64,000 nucleotides of DNA, from the NCBI GenBank assembly GCA_902788705.1, contig CADALE010000006.1:151249-215248 (forward strand), read 5' to 3'. Of this stretch, positions 1 to 9,050 are shown piece by piece. The translations under genes and the position numbers were made by a program. How positions within the stretch are numbered: the stretch's first letter is position 1; each line of letters opens with the position of its first letter. The notes under the pieces were generated by a model. The model had not been told where the DNA came from and ran no database searches. It was given only the letters and a program-made list of their open reading frames with translations. The DNA comes from an uncultured Coriobacteriaceae bacterium (GTDB taxonomy: Bacteria; Actinomycetota; Coriobacteriia; Coriobacteriales; Atopobiaceae).

Positions 1-1485
1 AAGTACCTGGCCTATGCAGGCGCTGCCGCCGGGCTGGGGGCCGTCCTGGGCATCGCGGTGCTCTCGCAGGTGCTGCCCTTCATCGTGCAGTCGGCCTACT
101 CCATCATCTACGCGGTGCCCCTGCACGCCTTCCCGCTGCCCATCAGCGTCCCCATCGCGCTGTCGTCGGGGCTGCTGGGGGTGGCCATCACGCTTGGCGC
201 CACCTGGGGAGCCGTGGTCTCCAGCCTGCGGGAGGTGCCGGCCACGCTCATGCTGCCGCGCGTGCCGGCCGCAGGCAAGCGCATCCTGCTGGAGCGTGTC
301 GGCTTCGTGTGGCGCCACCTGTCCTTCTCGTGGAAGGTCACCTGCCGCAACCTCTTCCGCTACAAGCGGCGCCTGTTCATGACGGTGGTGGGCATCGCGG
401 GCTGCACGGCGCTGCTGCTGGTGGGGTTTGGCCTGCACGACTCCATCTGGGACATCATCGACTGCCAGTACGGCCCCGTCATCCACTACGACACCACGGT
501 GGCCCTCGACGATGACGCCACCGAGATGGACGTGCGCGACCTGGTGTCGTACCTGGAGGGCACCGGCAGCGTGTCGGGCATCGTACGCATCCAGCAGGAG
601 AACATGCAGGCGGGCATCGACGGCGAGGGCGAGACCATCCGCGTGGCGGTGGTGATTCCCCAGGACCAGCAGGCCATCTCGGAGGTGGTCACCTTCCGCG
701 ACCGCCGGACGCACGAGGAGTACGCCTTCTCGGGTAACTCGGTGATGATCACCGAGAAGCTGGCGCTTAAGTACGGCCTTGGCGTGGGCGACACCATCCT
801 GCTCTTTGACCAAGACGAGATCGGCAACGTGCGTGGGGCGGGCCATCCGCTTGCCGTGACGGCCGTGGTCGAGAACTACGTGGGCAACCTCGTGTACGTG
901 GGCAACGATGCATGGGCCTCGGTAAGTGACGAGAAGCCCGTCTACTCCACGGTGTATGCCTCAACCGTGCCCGACGAGGACGTGCGCTCGGCCCTCTCCG
1001 AGAGCCTGCACGAGCGCGAGGGCATCTCCACCATGGTGTACTCCGACGTCACCATCAACCTGTACCGCAACATGCTCTCGGTGGTGGACATGATCGTGGT
1101 GGTGCTCATCGTGAGCGCGGGCGCCCTGGCCTTCATCGTGCTGTACAACCTCACCAACATCAACGTAGGAGAGCGCGTGCGCGAGATTGCCAGCCTCAAG
1201 GTGCTGGGGTTCACGCGTGGCGAGGTGTACGCCTACATCTACCGCGAGATCGCCATCCTCGTGGTGATAGGCGACGCCGTGGGCATGGTGCTGGGCACCT
1301 TCCTGGAGCGGTTCGTGGCCACCACCGCCGAGGTGGACTACGTGATGTTCGGCCGTACCATACACCCCGCCAGCTATGGCTATGCGTTCGCGCTCACGTT
1401 GGTCTTCGCGGCGCTGGTGATGCTGCTGATGCGCCATAAGCTTGACCAGGTTGACATGGTGGAGTCGCTCAAGTCGGTGGACTAG
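1..1485 (+). CDS. FtsX/MacB-type ABC transporter permease, C-terminal part
   Basis: The frame is open at base 1, so the N-terminal part and the partner ATPase lie outside the window; 494 residues are visible. Hydrophobic segments lie at about residues 5-35 and 45-75. A basic KRRLFMTVVGI stretch near residue 125 opens the second permease half, followed by a large extracytoplasmic domain (about 150-355) and three closing membrane helices. The cytoplasmic loop ERVREIASLKVLGFT and the C-terminal ESLKSVD are typical of FtsX permeases (PF02687). Such proteins work with an ATPase to move lipids, peptides or lipoproteins, or to signal across the membrane. The substrate cannot be told from this fragment. 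Confidence 0.85.
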   Translation, partial: KYLAYAGAAAGLGAVLGIAVLSQVLPFIVQSAYSIIYAVPLHAFPLPISVPIALSSGLLGVAITLGATWGAVVSSLREVPATLMLPRVPAAGKRILLERVGFVWRHLSFSWKVTCRNLFRYKRRLFMTVVGIAGCTALLLVGFGLHDSIWDIIDCQYGPVIHYDTTVALDDDATEMDVRDLVSYLEGTGSVSGIVRIQQENMQAGIDGEGETIRVAVVIPQDQQAISEVVTFRDRRTHEEYAFSGNSVMITEKLALKYGLGVGDTILLFDQDEIGNVRGAGHPLAVTAVVENYVGNLVYVGNDAWASVSDEKPVYSTVYASTVPDEDVRSALSESLHEREGISTMVYSDVTINLYRNMLSVVDMIVVVLIVSAGALAFIVLYNLTNINVGERVREIASLKVLGFTRGEVYAYIYREIAILVVIGDAVGMVLGTFLERFVATTAEVDYVMFGRTIHPASYGYAFALTLVFAALVMLLMRHKLDQVDMVESLKSVD

Positions 1486-1582
1486 CCCACGAGCCACCCA
1501 CGCTTACCGAACGCGGTGGTGCTCTGGAGTGCCGAGGACATAAAATGTAACAGTTATCGGTACGACAGGGGAGGCGTTGAAG

Positions 1583-2854
1583 ATGGCCCGTTCCAAACTG
1601 ACCAAGGCAGAGATGAGCTGGATTTTGTATGACGTGGGCAACTCCGCGTTCACCATGCTGGCATGCTCGCTCATCCCCATCTGGTTCAAGGACCTTGCCA
1701 TCGGCACGGCACCCGGGCAGATCACGGGCGACCAGGCAACGGCGTACTACTCCATCGCAATCTCGCTCGTCACGGTCATCGTGGCCATCCTTGGCCCCAT
1801 CATCGGCGTGCTGGCCGACCACAAGGGCAGGAAGAAGATCTTCTTCACCACTGCCGTTGCCCTCGGCGTCATCGGCTGCATCCTCAACGGATTTGCCACC
1901 AGCTGGGTTGCCTTCATCGTGATCTACGTGCTGGCCAGGATCTTCTACCAGATGTCGCTCGTCATCTACGACTCGATGCTCAATGACGTCACTACCGAGG
2001 AGCGCATGGACGAGGTGTCCTCCTACGGCTATGCCTGGGGCTACATCGGCAGCTGCATCCCCTTCATCGTGGCGATGGTGGCCTACATCCTGTCGGGCGG
2101 CCTTTCCGAGGACCTCATGTGGTTCTCTCCTGCGGTTGGCCGCATCATCGGCTATGCCGTGACGGGCCTGTGGTGGTTCGCCGTCACCGTGCCGCTGCTC
2201 AAGAACTACGAGCAGATCAACTACACCGACACCAAGCATGCCGTCGCGCAGGTGTTCTCCAAGCTGGGCGGCACCTTCAAGAAGATCGCCACGCAGGACA
2301 AGAAGGTCCTCTTCTTCCTGATTGCCTTCTTCCTGTACATCGACGGCGTGGGCACCATCATCGACAACTGCATCAACATCGGCACCGACCTTGGCCTGCC
2401 CACCGTGGGCCAGGTGGTGTTCCTGCTGGCCACGCAGGTGGTGGCCTTTGGCGGCTCGCTCGTGTTCGCGCGCCTCTCCAAGAAGTTCGACACGGTCACG
2501 CTCATCCTGATCTGCATCGTTGGCTACTTCTGCGTGTGCCTCTACGCCCTCACGCTGCACACGCTCCTTGACTTTGGCATCCTGGCCTTTGGCGTGGGCT
2601 GCTTCCAGGGCTCCATCCAGTCTCTCTCGCGCAGCTACTTCTCGAAGATCATCCCCGCCGAGAACTCGGGCGAGTACTTTGGCATCTACGACATCTTCTC
2701 CAAGGGCGCCTCGTTCCTGGGCTCTGCCGTCATCGCCTGGGTCAAGCTGGCGGGCGGCACCATCAACATTGCCGTGGCGTCGCTGGCCGTGTTCTTCGCG
2801 CTGGGCTTTGTGTTCCTGCGCATGGCCGACAAGCAGCCCCTGGCCCGAAGCTAG
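1583..2854 (+). CDS. MFS transporter, UMF1/Atg22-like
   Basis: A 423-residue polytopic membrane protein. The N-terminal SWILYDVGNSAFTM and the loop GVLADHKGRKK (the MFS motif A position) place it in the major facilitator superfamily, close to the UMF1/Atg22-like group, with about twelve hydrophobic segments. I start it at ATG 1583 because a GGGGAGG ribosome site lies 8 nt upstream; a TTG six bases earlier is also possible. A TAAAAT -10-like hexamer at 1541-1546 suggests its own promoter. UMF1-type carriers are often annotated as amino-acid or sugar effluxers, but the substrate is not predictable here. No regulator is adjacent. Confidence 0.8.
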   Translation: MARSKLTKAEMSWILYDVGNSAFTMLACSLIPIWFKDLAIGTAPGQITGDQATAYYSIAISLVTVIVAILGPIIGVLADHKGRKKIFFTTAVALGVIGCILNGFATSWVAFIVIYVLARIFYQMSLVIYDSMLNDVTTEERMDEVSSYGYAWGYIGSCIPFIVAMVAYILSGGLSEDLMWFSPAVGRIIGYAVTGLWWFAVTVPLLKNYEQINYTDTKHAVAQVFSKLGGTFKKIATQDKKVLFFLIAFFLYIDGVGTIIDNCINIGTDLGLPTVGQVVFLLATQVVAFGGSLVFARLSKKFDTVTLILICIVGYFCVCLYALTLHTLLDFGILAFGVGCFQGSIQSLSRSYFSKIIPAENSGEYFGIYDIFSKGASFLGSAVIAWVKLAGGTINIAVASLAVFFALGFVFLRMADKQPLARS

Positions 2855-2936
2855 CTTTGGGCCCTGCTCGCAGCTTCGCTCGGGTGGGGCTCGTCCTTGG
2901 CAACCCAGCACGTGGTGACGACGAGAGGAGCACCCC

Positions 2937-3911
2937 ATGCCCGCGGTACTGACGCACGACTTCTTTGGACGCGACGCCTACCAGCTGGTGGCCGAGGCGC
3001 ATGGCTTTGCCAGCGCCGACCAGCGCGATGCGTTCCTGCTGGGCAACCAGGGGCCCGACCCCCTGTTCTACCTGCGTGTCGAGCCGTGGGTAGACAAGCG
3101 CGACAGCGTGGGCGACCTCATGCACGACGCGCGTCCGGCCCACCTGCTGCTGGCCTTCCATGACGCCCTTGACATGCTGGCCCCGGCCGACCGCCCGGTG
3201 GGCGAGGCATATGTGGCGGGCTTCTGCTGCCACTACCTGCTTGACCGCACGATGCATCCGCTGGTGTATGCCAACCAGTACGCCATCTGCAGCGCGGGCG
3301 TCGAGGGCCTTGACGAGCAGGACGGCAGCGACGTGCACGCCGAGATAGAGCGCGACTTTGACGAGATGGTGCTGTTTGCCAAGACGCGGCAGACCATCCG
3401 CACCTACCGCACCTACCGCGAGGTGCTGAGGGGCTCGGACGAAGTGCTGTCCATCGTCGACAAGCTGCTGTTCTATGCAATCCTGTGGACCTACTCGGCA
3501 ACGATCGACCTCGACACCTTCACCAACGCCACGAGGGGCTTCCGCGTGATGCAGCGCGTGTTCTGGTCGCCGAAGGGCGTGGGCCATGCGGTGCTGGGGA
3601 CGGTGGAGACACGTCTTCTGGGCAAGCGCTATTCGTTCTATCGTGCGATGGCGCACCGCGACCGCCCTGAGGCCACCTCAGTCTTTGCCAACCACGAGCA
3701 CCAGCCTTGGAAGAACCCCTTTGTGGACGAGGTTCGCACCGAGGATTTCTGGGACCTGTACGAGCTGGCGCAGGGGCAGGTGGCAGATGCCCTGCGGGCC
3801 CTGCTTGCGCCGGGCTTCGACCTCGACGCCGCCCTTGCGCTTACCGCTGGGCTCAACTTCTGCGGCAAGCCCGTGGGGGAGGACGACCCGTTTGAGCTCC
3901 CGGGGGCATAG
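2937..3911 (+). CDS. zinc-dependent phospholipase C-like protein
   Basis: A 324-residue soluble protein without a signal peptide. His and Asp residues cluster in the pattern of the zinc-dependent phospholipase C/S1-P1 nuclease fold (PF00882-like): THDFFGRDAY at the start, LLGNQGPDPLFY near residue 40, HDARPAHLL near 63, and HYLLDRTMHPL near 98. Many clostridial and coriobacterial genomes carry such cytoplasmic members with no proven substrate, so phospholipase activity is a family label rather than a demonstrated function. A GAGAGGAG ribosome site lies 6 nt before the ATG. vsr begins 4 nt after the stop codon, suggesting co-transcription. Confidence 0.6.
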   Translation: MPAVLTHDFFGRDAYQLVAEAHGFASADQRDAFLLGNQGPDPLFYLRVEPWVDKRDSVGDLMHDARPAHLLLAFHDALDMLAPADRPVGEAYVAGFCCHYLLDRTMHPLVYANQYAICSAGVEGLDEQDGSDVHAEIERDFDEMVLFAKTRQTIRTYRTYREVLRGSDEVLSIVDKLLFYAILWTYSATIDLDTFTNATRGFRVMQRVFWSPKGVGHAVLGTVETRLLGKRYSFYRAMAHRDRPEATSVFANHEHQPWKNPFVDEVRTEDFWDLYELAQGQVADALRALLAPGFDLDAALALTAGLNFCGKPVGEDDPFELPGA

Positions 3912-3915
3912 CCCG

Positions 3916-4425
3916 GTGGATAGGGCAACCGCCACGCGCCATGTGATGCAGGCAAACCGAAGCGTAGACACCTCACCCGAGATGCGGGTGCGTGCGTCGC
4001 TGCGCGAGGCGGGATTGCCCGGCTACCGCCTGCACTGGAAGAAGGCCCCCGGCCGTCCCGATGTGTGCTACCCGGGTCGTAAGGTTGCCATCTTCGTGAA
4101 CGGGTGCTTCTGGCACCGATGCCCGTACTGCTCACTGCCCACGCCCAAGAGCAACGTCGATTTCTGGGAGGGCAAGTTTGCGCGCAACCAAGCCCGCGAC
4201 CAACGCAACCATCAGCAGCTTGTTGATGCTGGCTGGACGGTGCTGGTGGTGTGGGAGTGCCGTCTCAAGAAGGGGCGCCTCGAAGACACCATGGGCAAGG
4301 TGGCAGACGAAGTGCGCCGAGCCAAGCTGCGCGACAAGGGCGAGGGACAGGTCGTGGAGGTGGGTGTGCCGTCGGCGTGGCGCCTGGCGGTCGCGCGTCA
4401 CAGGCTTTCCCGGGGGCGACGCTAG
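3916..4425 (+). CDS. vsr: Very short patch repair endonuclease
   Basis: A 169-residue member of the Vsr family, which nicks DNA 5' of T in T:G mismatches made by deamination of 5-methylcytosine. The family core is clear: RSVDTSPEMRVRASLREAG at the N-terminus, then GRPDVCYPGRKVAIFVNGCF with the catalytic Asp, the CFWHRC zinc/His motif, and a C-terminal VVWECRLKK. I chose GTG 3916 because it gives the usual N-terminus (RATRHVMQANRS); the frame stays open much farther upstream without homology. Vsr normally accompanies a cytosine-5 DNA methyltransferase, and none is in this window. Confidence 0.9.
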   Translation: MDRATATRHVMQANRSVDTSPEMRVRASLREAGLPGYRLHWKKAPGRPDVCYPGRKVAIFVNGCFWHRCPYCSLPTPKSNVDFWEGKFARNQARDQRNHQQLVDAGWTVLVVWECRLKKGRLEDTMGKVADEVRRAKLRDKGEGQVVEVGVPSAWRLAVARHRLSRGRR

Positions 4426-4473
4426 CCTATCGCGAAAAGCGGTATCATCTGGAGCGGAAGGAGGCGTGGGCAG

Positions 4474-5277
4474 ATGGCAACGTACGTGTTTTCCGACATC
4501 CATGGGCACGTGGCGCCGCTCGCACGCCTGCTCTCGCGCGTGTCGCCCTCCGATGACGACCAGATATTCATGCTGGGCGACATGATAGATCGCGGGCCCG
4601 ACCCACTTGGGGTCATGTACCTCTGCCGCGACCTACCCGGCTGCACCGTGCTGAAGGGCAACCACGAGGACCTCATGCTGTCGTTTTTGGCCAGTCCGCA
4701 CGACGTGATGGCCCAGGCAAACTGGGTGCTCAACGGGGGAGCGGTCACGGCCGAGGGGCTTGCCCGGCTTTCGCGCGAGCGCCGCACCGACCTCATTGAC
4801 TGGGTGGAGGGCCTTCCCCTGTCGGCCCATGCGCGGGTGGACGGCCGTGCCTACCTCATGGTGCATGCGGGTCTGCGCCCGATGGGCATCACCGGGATGG
4901 GGGAGTGCACCGACGAGGAGCTTGACATGCTGGTGGCGATGCAGAGCCCCGAGGACCTCATGTGGATTCGCGAGGAGTTTTGGGGAGCCCCCACGGGACT
5001 TGTGAACGAGCAGGGGGAGGGGCCCATCGTCATCGCGGGGCACACACCCACGCCGTACCTCACCGCCATCGCCGACCGGCCCGAGCGCTCGCCCCACGAC
5101 GACGATGGGCTGGCGCGCATGGTGCGCGTCGGCGCCTGTGACGAGACGGGCGGCGTGTGGGACCGCTGGGACGTCGACTGCTGTGCGGCTGGGGGCCACC
5201 AAGGGGGTGGCCAGGTGCTGTTGCTGCGCCTGGACGACGGCGAGGAGTTCTACGAGCCCATAGCCGCCGACGAGTGA
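4474..5277 (+). CDS. metallophosphoesterase (PPP-like)
   Basis: A 267-residue calcineurin-like phosphoesterase with the full metal-binding series: SDIHGH at residue 6, GDMIDRGPD at about 36, GNHEDLM at about 66, a metal His in LMVHAGLRP, and GHTPT near residue 190. The GDxxDRG form points to the PPP family, which includes serine/threonine phosphatases such as PrpA and dinucleoside tetraphosphatases such as ApaH; the choice cannot be made from sequence alone. An AAGGAGG site lies 9 nt before the ATG, and a TATCAT hexamer at 4442-4447 may be a -10 element. It converges with the histidine phosphatase gene downstream. Confidence 0.85.
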   Translation: MATYVFSDIHGHVAPLARLLSRVSPSDDDQIFMLGDMIDRGPDPLGVMYLCRDLPGCTVLKGNHEDLMLSFLASPHDVMAQANWVLNGGAVTAEGLARLSRERRTDLIDWVEGLPLSAHARVDGRAYLMVHAGLRPMGITGMGECTDEELDMLVAMQSPEDLMWIREEFWGAPTGLVNEQGEGPIVIAGHTPTPYLTAIADRPERSPHDDDGLARMVRVGACDETGGVWDRWDVDCCAAGGHQGGGQVLLLRLDDGEEFYEPIAADE

Positions 5278-5569
5278 CGCGCGTCGCTGCGCGATAGGCC
5301 TGTCAGTCAAAACGAGCCCACCCAGCAAAACAAGTGCGAAATAATTGGGTCGAAGCAGCAGCACGGCTTCCATCGATAAGCGCATTACCAGCAGATATAT
5401 GATTTTTAAACAAATTAAGCCGAGCAATTCTTCGCAGTTATTATCGAGGGGATTCCAATCGCGGGGATGCGACCGATGCCGCGGCCCTTATCTACCTAGC
5501 TTGAGGGGAATCCCTTTCATTCCGTTCGCAGGGCGAGCCGGAAGCGGCAGCTTCCTTGCAGCCCTTTGG
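5278..5569. other. non-coding gap between convergent genes
   Basis: This 292-bp gap separates two convergent genes. Its first 170 bp are markedly AT-richer than the surroundings. Near the right end a GGAAG/CTTCC hairpin (about 5540-5555) could help terminate the minus-strand gene, but no T tract follows. I see no supported ORF or RNA gene; a forward ORF entering the region continues antisense to the phosphatase and looks like a shadow. Confidence 0.5.
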
Positions 5570-6220
5570 CTATCGGTTGAAGTCGATGCGCTTGACCTGC
5601 TGCGGAAGGCCCGGAGCCTCGAGCGAGGAGAGGTCGGCCACGAAGGCGTCGGTGCAGGTGAAGACGCCGTCCTCGTATTCGTACACGTAGGTGAGGCAGT
5701 TCGAGAAGATGAGGCCCCTCAGCTGCGAGTGCTCGATCCAGCGCTGGTAGAAGTTGATGGCGATGCCGCCATGGCTGCAGCACAGCACGTGCTCGCCCGG
5801 ATGGCGCTTTGCGATGTCTACGAGCGTCCCTTCAAGGCGATTGACCGCATCCTCGAAGTCCTCGCCGCCAAAGGGCACGTAGTAGTCGGTGCGGCCGTCA
5901 CGCACGTGATGCAGCTCGAGGAACTGGTCCTTGCCCTCGAAGGCGCCGAAGTACAGCTCCTTCAGGCCCTTCGTGCGCTCGTAGGGCATCGCAGCCCCGT
6001 AGGCCGCCTCGGTCACCAGCTCCAGCGTGTCGCAGCAGCGTTCCGAGGTGGAGCTGTAGGCGTGGTCGATGGCGATGCCGCGTCGGGCGTACTCAAGGCC
6101 CGTGAGGCGGCATTGCTGGATGCCTCGCTCGGTGAGGGGAGAGTCGCACCAGCCCTGCGACTTGCCCTGCACGTTGAACAGGGTCTCGCCATGGCGCAGC
6201 AGGTAGATGGTGGTCTTCAA
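5570..6220 (-). CDS. histidine phosphatase family protein (phosphoglycerate mutase-like)
   Basis: A 216-residue branch-1 histidine phosphatase. The phospho-accepting His is in LLRHGETLFN at residue 9. Other conserved parts are DSPLTERGIQQ, YSSTSERCCDT and the second catalytic His in CCSHGGIAIN near residue 150. Family members include cofactor-dependent phosphoglycerate mutases, CobC-type phosphatases and broad-specificity sugar-phosphate phosphatases. The length and the SSTSERC form fit the broad phosphatase group better than a glycolytic mutase. It is transcribed away from rarA, with only about 90 bp shared upstream. Confidence 0.85.
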   Translation of the reverse strand: MKTTIYLLRHGETLFNVQGKSQGWCDSPLTERGIQQCRLTGLEYARRGIAIDHAYSSTSERCCDTLELVTEAAYGAAMPYERTKGLKELYFGAFEGKDQFLELHHVRDGRTDYYVPFGGEDFEDAVNRLEGTLVDIAKRHPGEHVLCCSHGGIAINFYQRWIEHSQLRGLIFSNCLTYVYEYEDGVFTCTDAFVADLSSLEAPGLPQQVKRIDFNR

Positions 6221-6309
6221 GGCAGGCCTCCGAACAGGTTCGAATTGGTAGGAATTGATGTGACCATTCTAGCAGGCGCGCCGCGTCCCCGATGGGTACA
6301 ATGCATGGC

Positions 6310-7641
6310 ATGGACACGCTGTTTACGAACATAGAGCGCTACCAGCGCAAGGCCAACGCGCCGCTTGCCGTGCGCATGCGCCCGCAGACCCTCGATGGCT
6401 TCGTGGGCCAGGAGCAGGCGGTGGGCGAGGGGTCGTGGCTGCGACGCGCCATCCAGCGCGACGCCCTGTCCTCCATCATCCTGTACGGACCGGCAGGAAC
6501 GGGCAAGACCACGCTGGCACGCATCATCGCCAACACCACCCACGCCGAGTTCGTTGAGGTGTCGGCCGTCACCGGCACGGTGAAGGACCTGCGCCGCGAG
6601 ATCGAGGCCGCCGAGAGCCGCCTGCTTACCGCCGGTCGGCGCACGATCCTGTTCGTGGACGAGATCCACCGCTTCAACCGTTCGCAGCAGGACGCCCTGC
6701 TGCATGCGGTGGAGGACCGCGTGGTGGTGCTGATTGGCGCCACCACCGAGAACCCCTACTTTGAGGTCAACTCCGCGCTCATCAGCCGCTCGCGTGTGGT
6801 GGAGCTTACCCATCTGGACGACGACTCGGTGCGCCAGCTGGTGCTGCGTGCCGTTGGCGACCCGGATGGCCTGGCGGGCGCCTTCGTGCTGGAGGACGAC
6901 GCCCTGACCGAGATCGTGATGCTGGCGGGCGGCGACGGACGCTCGGCGCTCACCTCGCTTGAGCTGGCAAGCCAGATGGCGCTGCCCGAGGCGGGGCAGG
7001 CCGACCCAACCGCCGATAGCCCGGCCACCATCACGCTCGAGCACGTGCGCGAGGCCAACCCGCGCCGTGCCTTCACCTATGACAAGTCGGGTGACATGCA
7101 CTACGACGTCATCTCGGCCTTCATCAAGAGCATGCGCGGCAGCGACCCCGACGCGGCCCTGTACTGGATGGCGCGCATGATCGACTCGGGGGAGGACCCA
7201 AAGTTCATCGCGAGGCGCATCTTCATCCTGGCCTCGGAGGACATCGGCAACGCCGACCCCCAGGCGCTGCTGGTGGCCGAGGCCGCCTTCAAGGCCACCG
7301 AGGTGATCGGCCTTCCGGAGTGCGCCATCAACCTGGCGCAGGCGGTCACGTACATGTGCCTGGCCCCCAAGAGCAACGCCAGCTACATGGGGCTTGAGAG
7401 GGCTCGCGAGGAGCTGCACGGCGGCCCGGCCCGCGAGGTGCCCAACCACCTGAGGGACCGTCATCGTCCCGGCTCGGACGCCTACGGCCCCTACCTCTAT
7501 CCCCACGACTACCCGGGCGGCTGGGTTGACCAGCGCTATCTGCCCGAGGGACTTGAGCGCGGCGCCTTCTTCCAGCCGGGGCCCCGCGGCTGGGAGGCGT
7601 GGCGCACCGAGGCCATCGGCCGCGACCGTGCGGGGGAATGA
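6310..7641 (+). CDS. rarA: replication-associated recombination protein A (MgsA/RarA AAA+ ATPase)
   Basis: A 443-residue clamp-loader-like AAA+ ATPase that acts at stalled replication forks. Seen in order: RMRPQTLDGFVGQ, Walker A GPAGTGKTT, Walker B LFVDEIHRFN, sensor 1 GATTENP, the arginine-finger region ISRSRV, and a C-terminal MgsA tetramerisation domain with YWMARMIDSGEDP and RRIFILASEDIGNADP. Three in-frame ATGs exist (6292, 6301, 6310). I prefer 6310 because MDTLF matches the family N-terminus and because a TACAAT -10 hexamer (6297-6302) would place transcription initiation at this ATG, giving a leaderless message. Confidence 0.93.
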   Translation: MDTLFTNIERYQRKANAPLAVRMRPQTLDGFVGQEQAVGEGSWLRRAIQRDALSSIILYGPAGTGKTTLARIIANTTHAEFVEVSAVTGTVKDLRREIEAAESRLLTAGRRTILFVDEIHRFNRSQQDALLHAVEDRVVVLIGATTENPYFEVNSALISRSRVVELTHLDDDSVRQLVLRAVGDPDGLAGAFVLEDDALTEIVMLAGGDGRSALTSLELASQMALPEAGQADPTADSPATITLEHVREANPRRAFTYDKSGDMHYDVISAFIKSMRGSDPDAALYWMARMIDSGEDPKFIARRIFILASEDIGNADPQALLVAEAAFKATEVIGLPECAINLAQAVTYMCLAPKSNASYMGLERAREELHGGPAREVPNHLRDRHRPGSDAYGPYLYPHDYPGGWVDQRYLPEGLERGAFFQPGPRGWEAWRTEAIGRDRAGE

Positions 7642-7721
7642 CGTGCGAGGGTACCGGCATATGGTATAAAAACATGATGATATGCACGCGTCTGCGTAAG
7701 CCGGGCGAACGGAGGTCCACA

Positions 7722-8339
7722 ATGGATGAGGCAACGCTTGCGCACGAGACGCTAGGGAGGCTCCAAGAGGCCCAGGGCTTCATGGCTGGGGACTATGCGG
7801 CTAACCTTGCGCTCGGACGTCAGCTCAACAAGCGTGCGCTTCGCTATGTGCACGTCGTCACCACGACTGCGAAGATTCTGTTCTCAGTGCTTGCGTTCCT
7901 GCTGTTCTTGGCCATCGTCACTCCTTCCCATGACAATCAGGTGGCTATACTAATTGGTGGAGCTGCTCCGAGCTTCTCGCTCCTCAGGCTTCTATCTCGC
8001 AAAGCTCTTCCGTTCCTTCTTAGCTTGGGCATCCCGTTCGCCCTCTACCGGTTTGGCGTAGGGTTGCCGCACGCGTCGCTGTTCCATCTCCTGTGGATGC
8101 CCTACTACCGGCTTGACCGCAAGATGGACGAGCTCTCGGCTGCCTGTGCCTGTACCTACAGCGAGTACGTGGATGCCTGCCACGCGCGCGGCACCGAGCC
8201 CGTGGTGTCCCTCGAGCACTTCACCCCCGAGACGGTGGGAAGGCTTGCCGACGTGGTGCGCTCTGGACGTGCGGCAACGGTGACCGGTGCTTGGGACGTC
8301 ATCGCCCGTGATGCCGAGCTCGATCGCTTTCAGTCGTAA
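7722..8339 (+). CDS. small membrane protein of unknown function (paralogue A)
   Basis: A 205-residue protein I do not recognise. A soluble N-terminus (about 1-42) is followed by hydrophobic segments at about 45-65, 70-85 and 97-112, then a C-terminal cytosolic-looking half. An aromatic LLWMPYYRLDRKMDEL stretch follows the last membrane segment, and a similar one occurs in the next gene, suggesting an old tandem duplication. GGAGGT ends 6 nt before the ATG. A TATAAA hexamer at 7665-7670 is a good -10 candidate. Some A/T-rich codons in the membrane region stand out against the neighbouring genes. Confidence 0.6.
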   Translation: MDEATLAHETLGRLQEAQGFMAGDYAANLALGRQLNKRALRYVHVVTTTAKILFSVLAFLLFLAIVTPSHDNQVAILIGGAAPSFSLLRLLSRKALPFLLSLGIPFALYRFGVGLPHASLFHLLWMPYYRLDRKMDELSAACACTYSEYVDACHARGTEPVVSLEHFTPETVGRLADVVRSGRAATVTGAWDVIARDAELDRFQS

Positions 8340-8384
8340 CGCGAGACTGCATCTGCTCACCCAGCTAGCTCTCAAGGAGTGCTC

Positions 8385-8906
8385 ATGGAAGACCTCGACA
8401 AGAACCAGCCGAAGAAGGTGCTCGACGAAGGCGCGGCCACAAAGGCCGGAGGGGCTTACGAAGCTGGCAACCCCTACGGTTCTGCGAGCCCGAAGGCGCT
8501 CGACAGCGTCGAATTGGCACGACGGGATCGCGAGGTGTTCGTGCATGGGTGCCGTAACGTGAGGAATCGTGTCTCCATGAAGGAGACGGTTGGCGGCCTC
8601 AAGACGCTGGCGCTTATTCTCATTTTCATCCTTTGGAATCTTCTCACGTACAGCAGTTTTGTGCCCAATAGTTTGGCCATGAATCTATCTATACTCCTGG
8701 TCATCGCCGTGCTGCTGGTGGGCACCCCAAAGCACACGCTGTTCCCGGCGGTGTGGACCCGCTATCACCAGCTCGAGGACGAGTGGGCGGTACTCGCGCA
8801 GGAGTGGGCGGGGCATGCGGCCGGTCGTTCGGTCGAGCAGTTCCCCGCCGCGAGCGAGGAGTTTCGCGAGCTGACGAGGCAGGCAAGGAACTCGCTCTTC
8901 GCCTAA
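8385..8906 (+). CDS. small membrane protein of unknown function (paralogue B)
   Basis: A 173-residue protein, unrecognised. The charged N-terminal 65 residues are followed by two hydrophobic segments, LALILIFILWNLLTY near residue 72 and LSILLVIAVLLVG near residue 98. After these comes LFPAVWTRYHQLEDEWAVL, which resembles the same region of the preceding protein. AAGGAG lies 5 nt before ATG 8385; a GTG two codons upstream overlaps that site and is unlikely. It starts 45 bp after paralogue A and is probably co-transcribed. Function unknown. Confidence 0.55.
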   Translation: MEDLDKNQPKKVLDEGAATKAGGAYEAGNPYGSASPKALDSVELARRDREVFVHGCRNVRNRVSMKETVGGLKTLALILIFILWNLLTYSSFVPNSLAMNLSILLVIAVLLVGTPKHTLFPAVWTRYHQLEDEWAVLAQEWAGHAAGRSVEQFPAASEEFRELTRQARNSLFA

Positions 8907-9050
8907 GGGCTCGTCGCCATCCCATCAGCCACCACGCACAGTCACACACCACCCGGCGACACCTTTGGCCTGTCGCATGGCCCGCAAATGGGTACAATGA
9001 CGAGGATCGGCAACCGCGCTGCGTGCAGCGCCCTAATAAAGGACAAAGCC

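Noticed and set aside
5345..6334. A 329-codon plus-strand ORF
   Set aside because: It is antisense to the histidine phosphatase gene, which has clear catalytic motifs; the plus-strand product has none.
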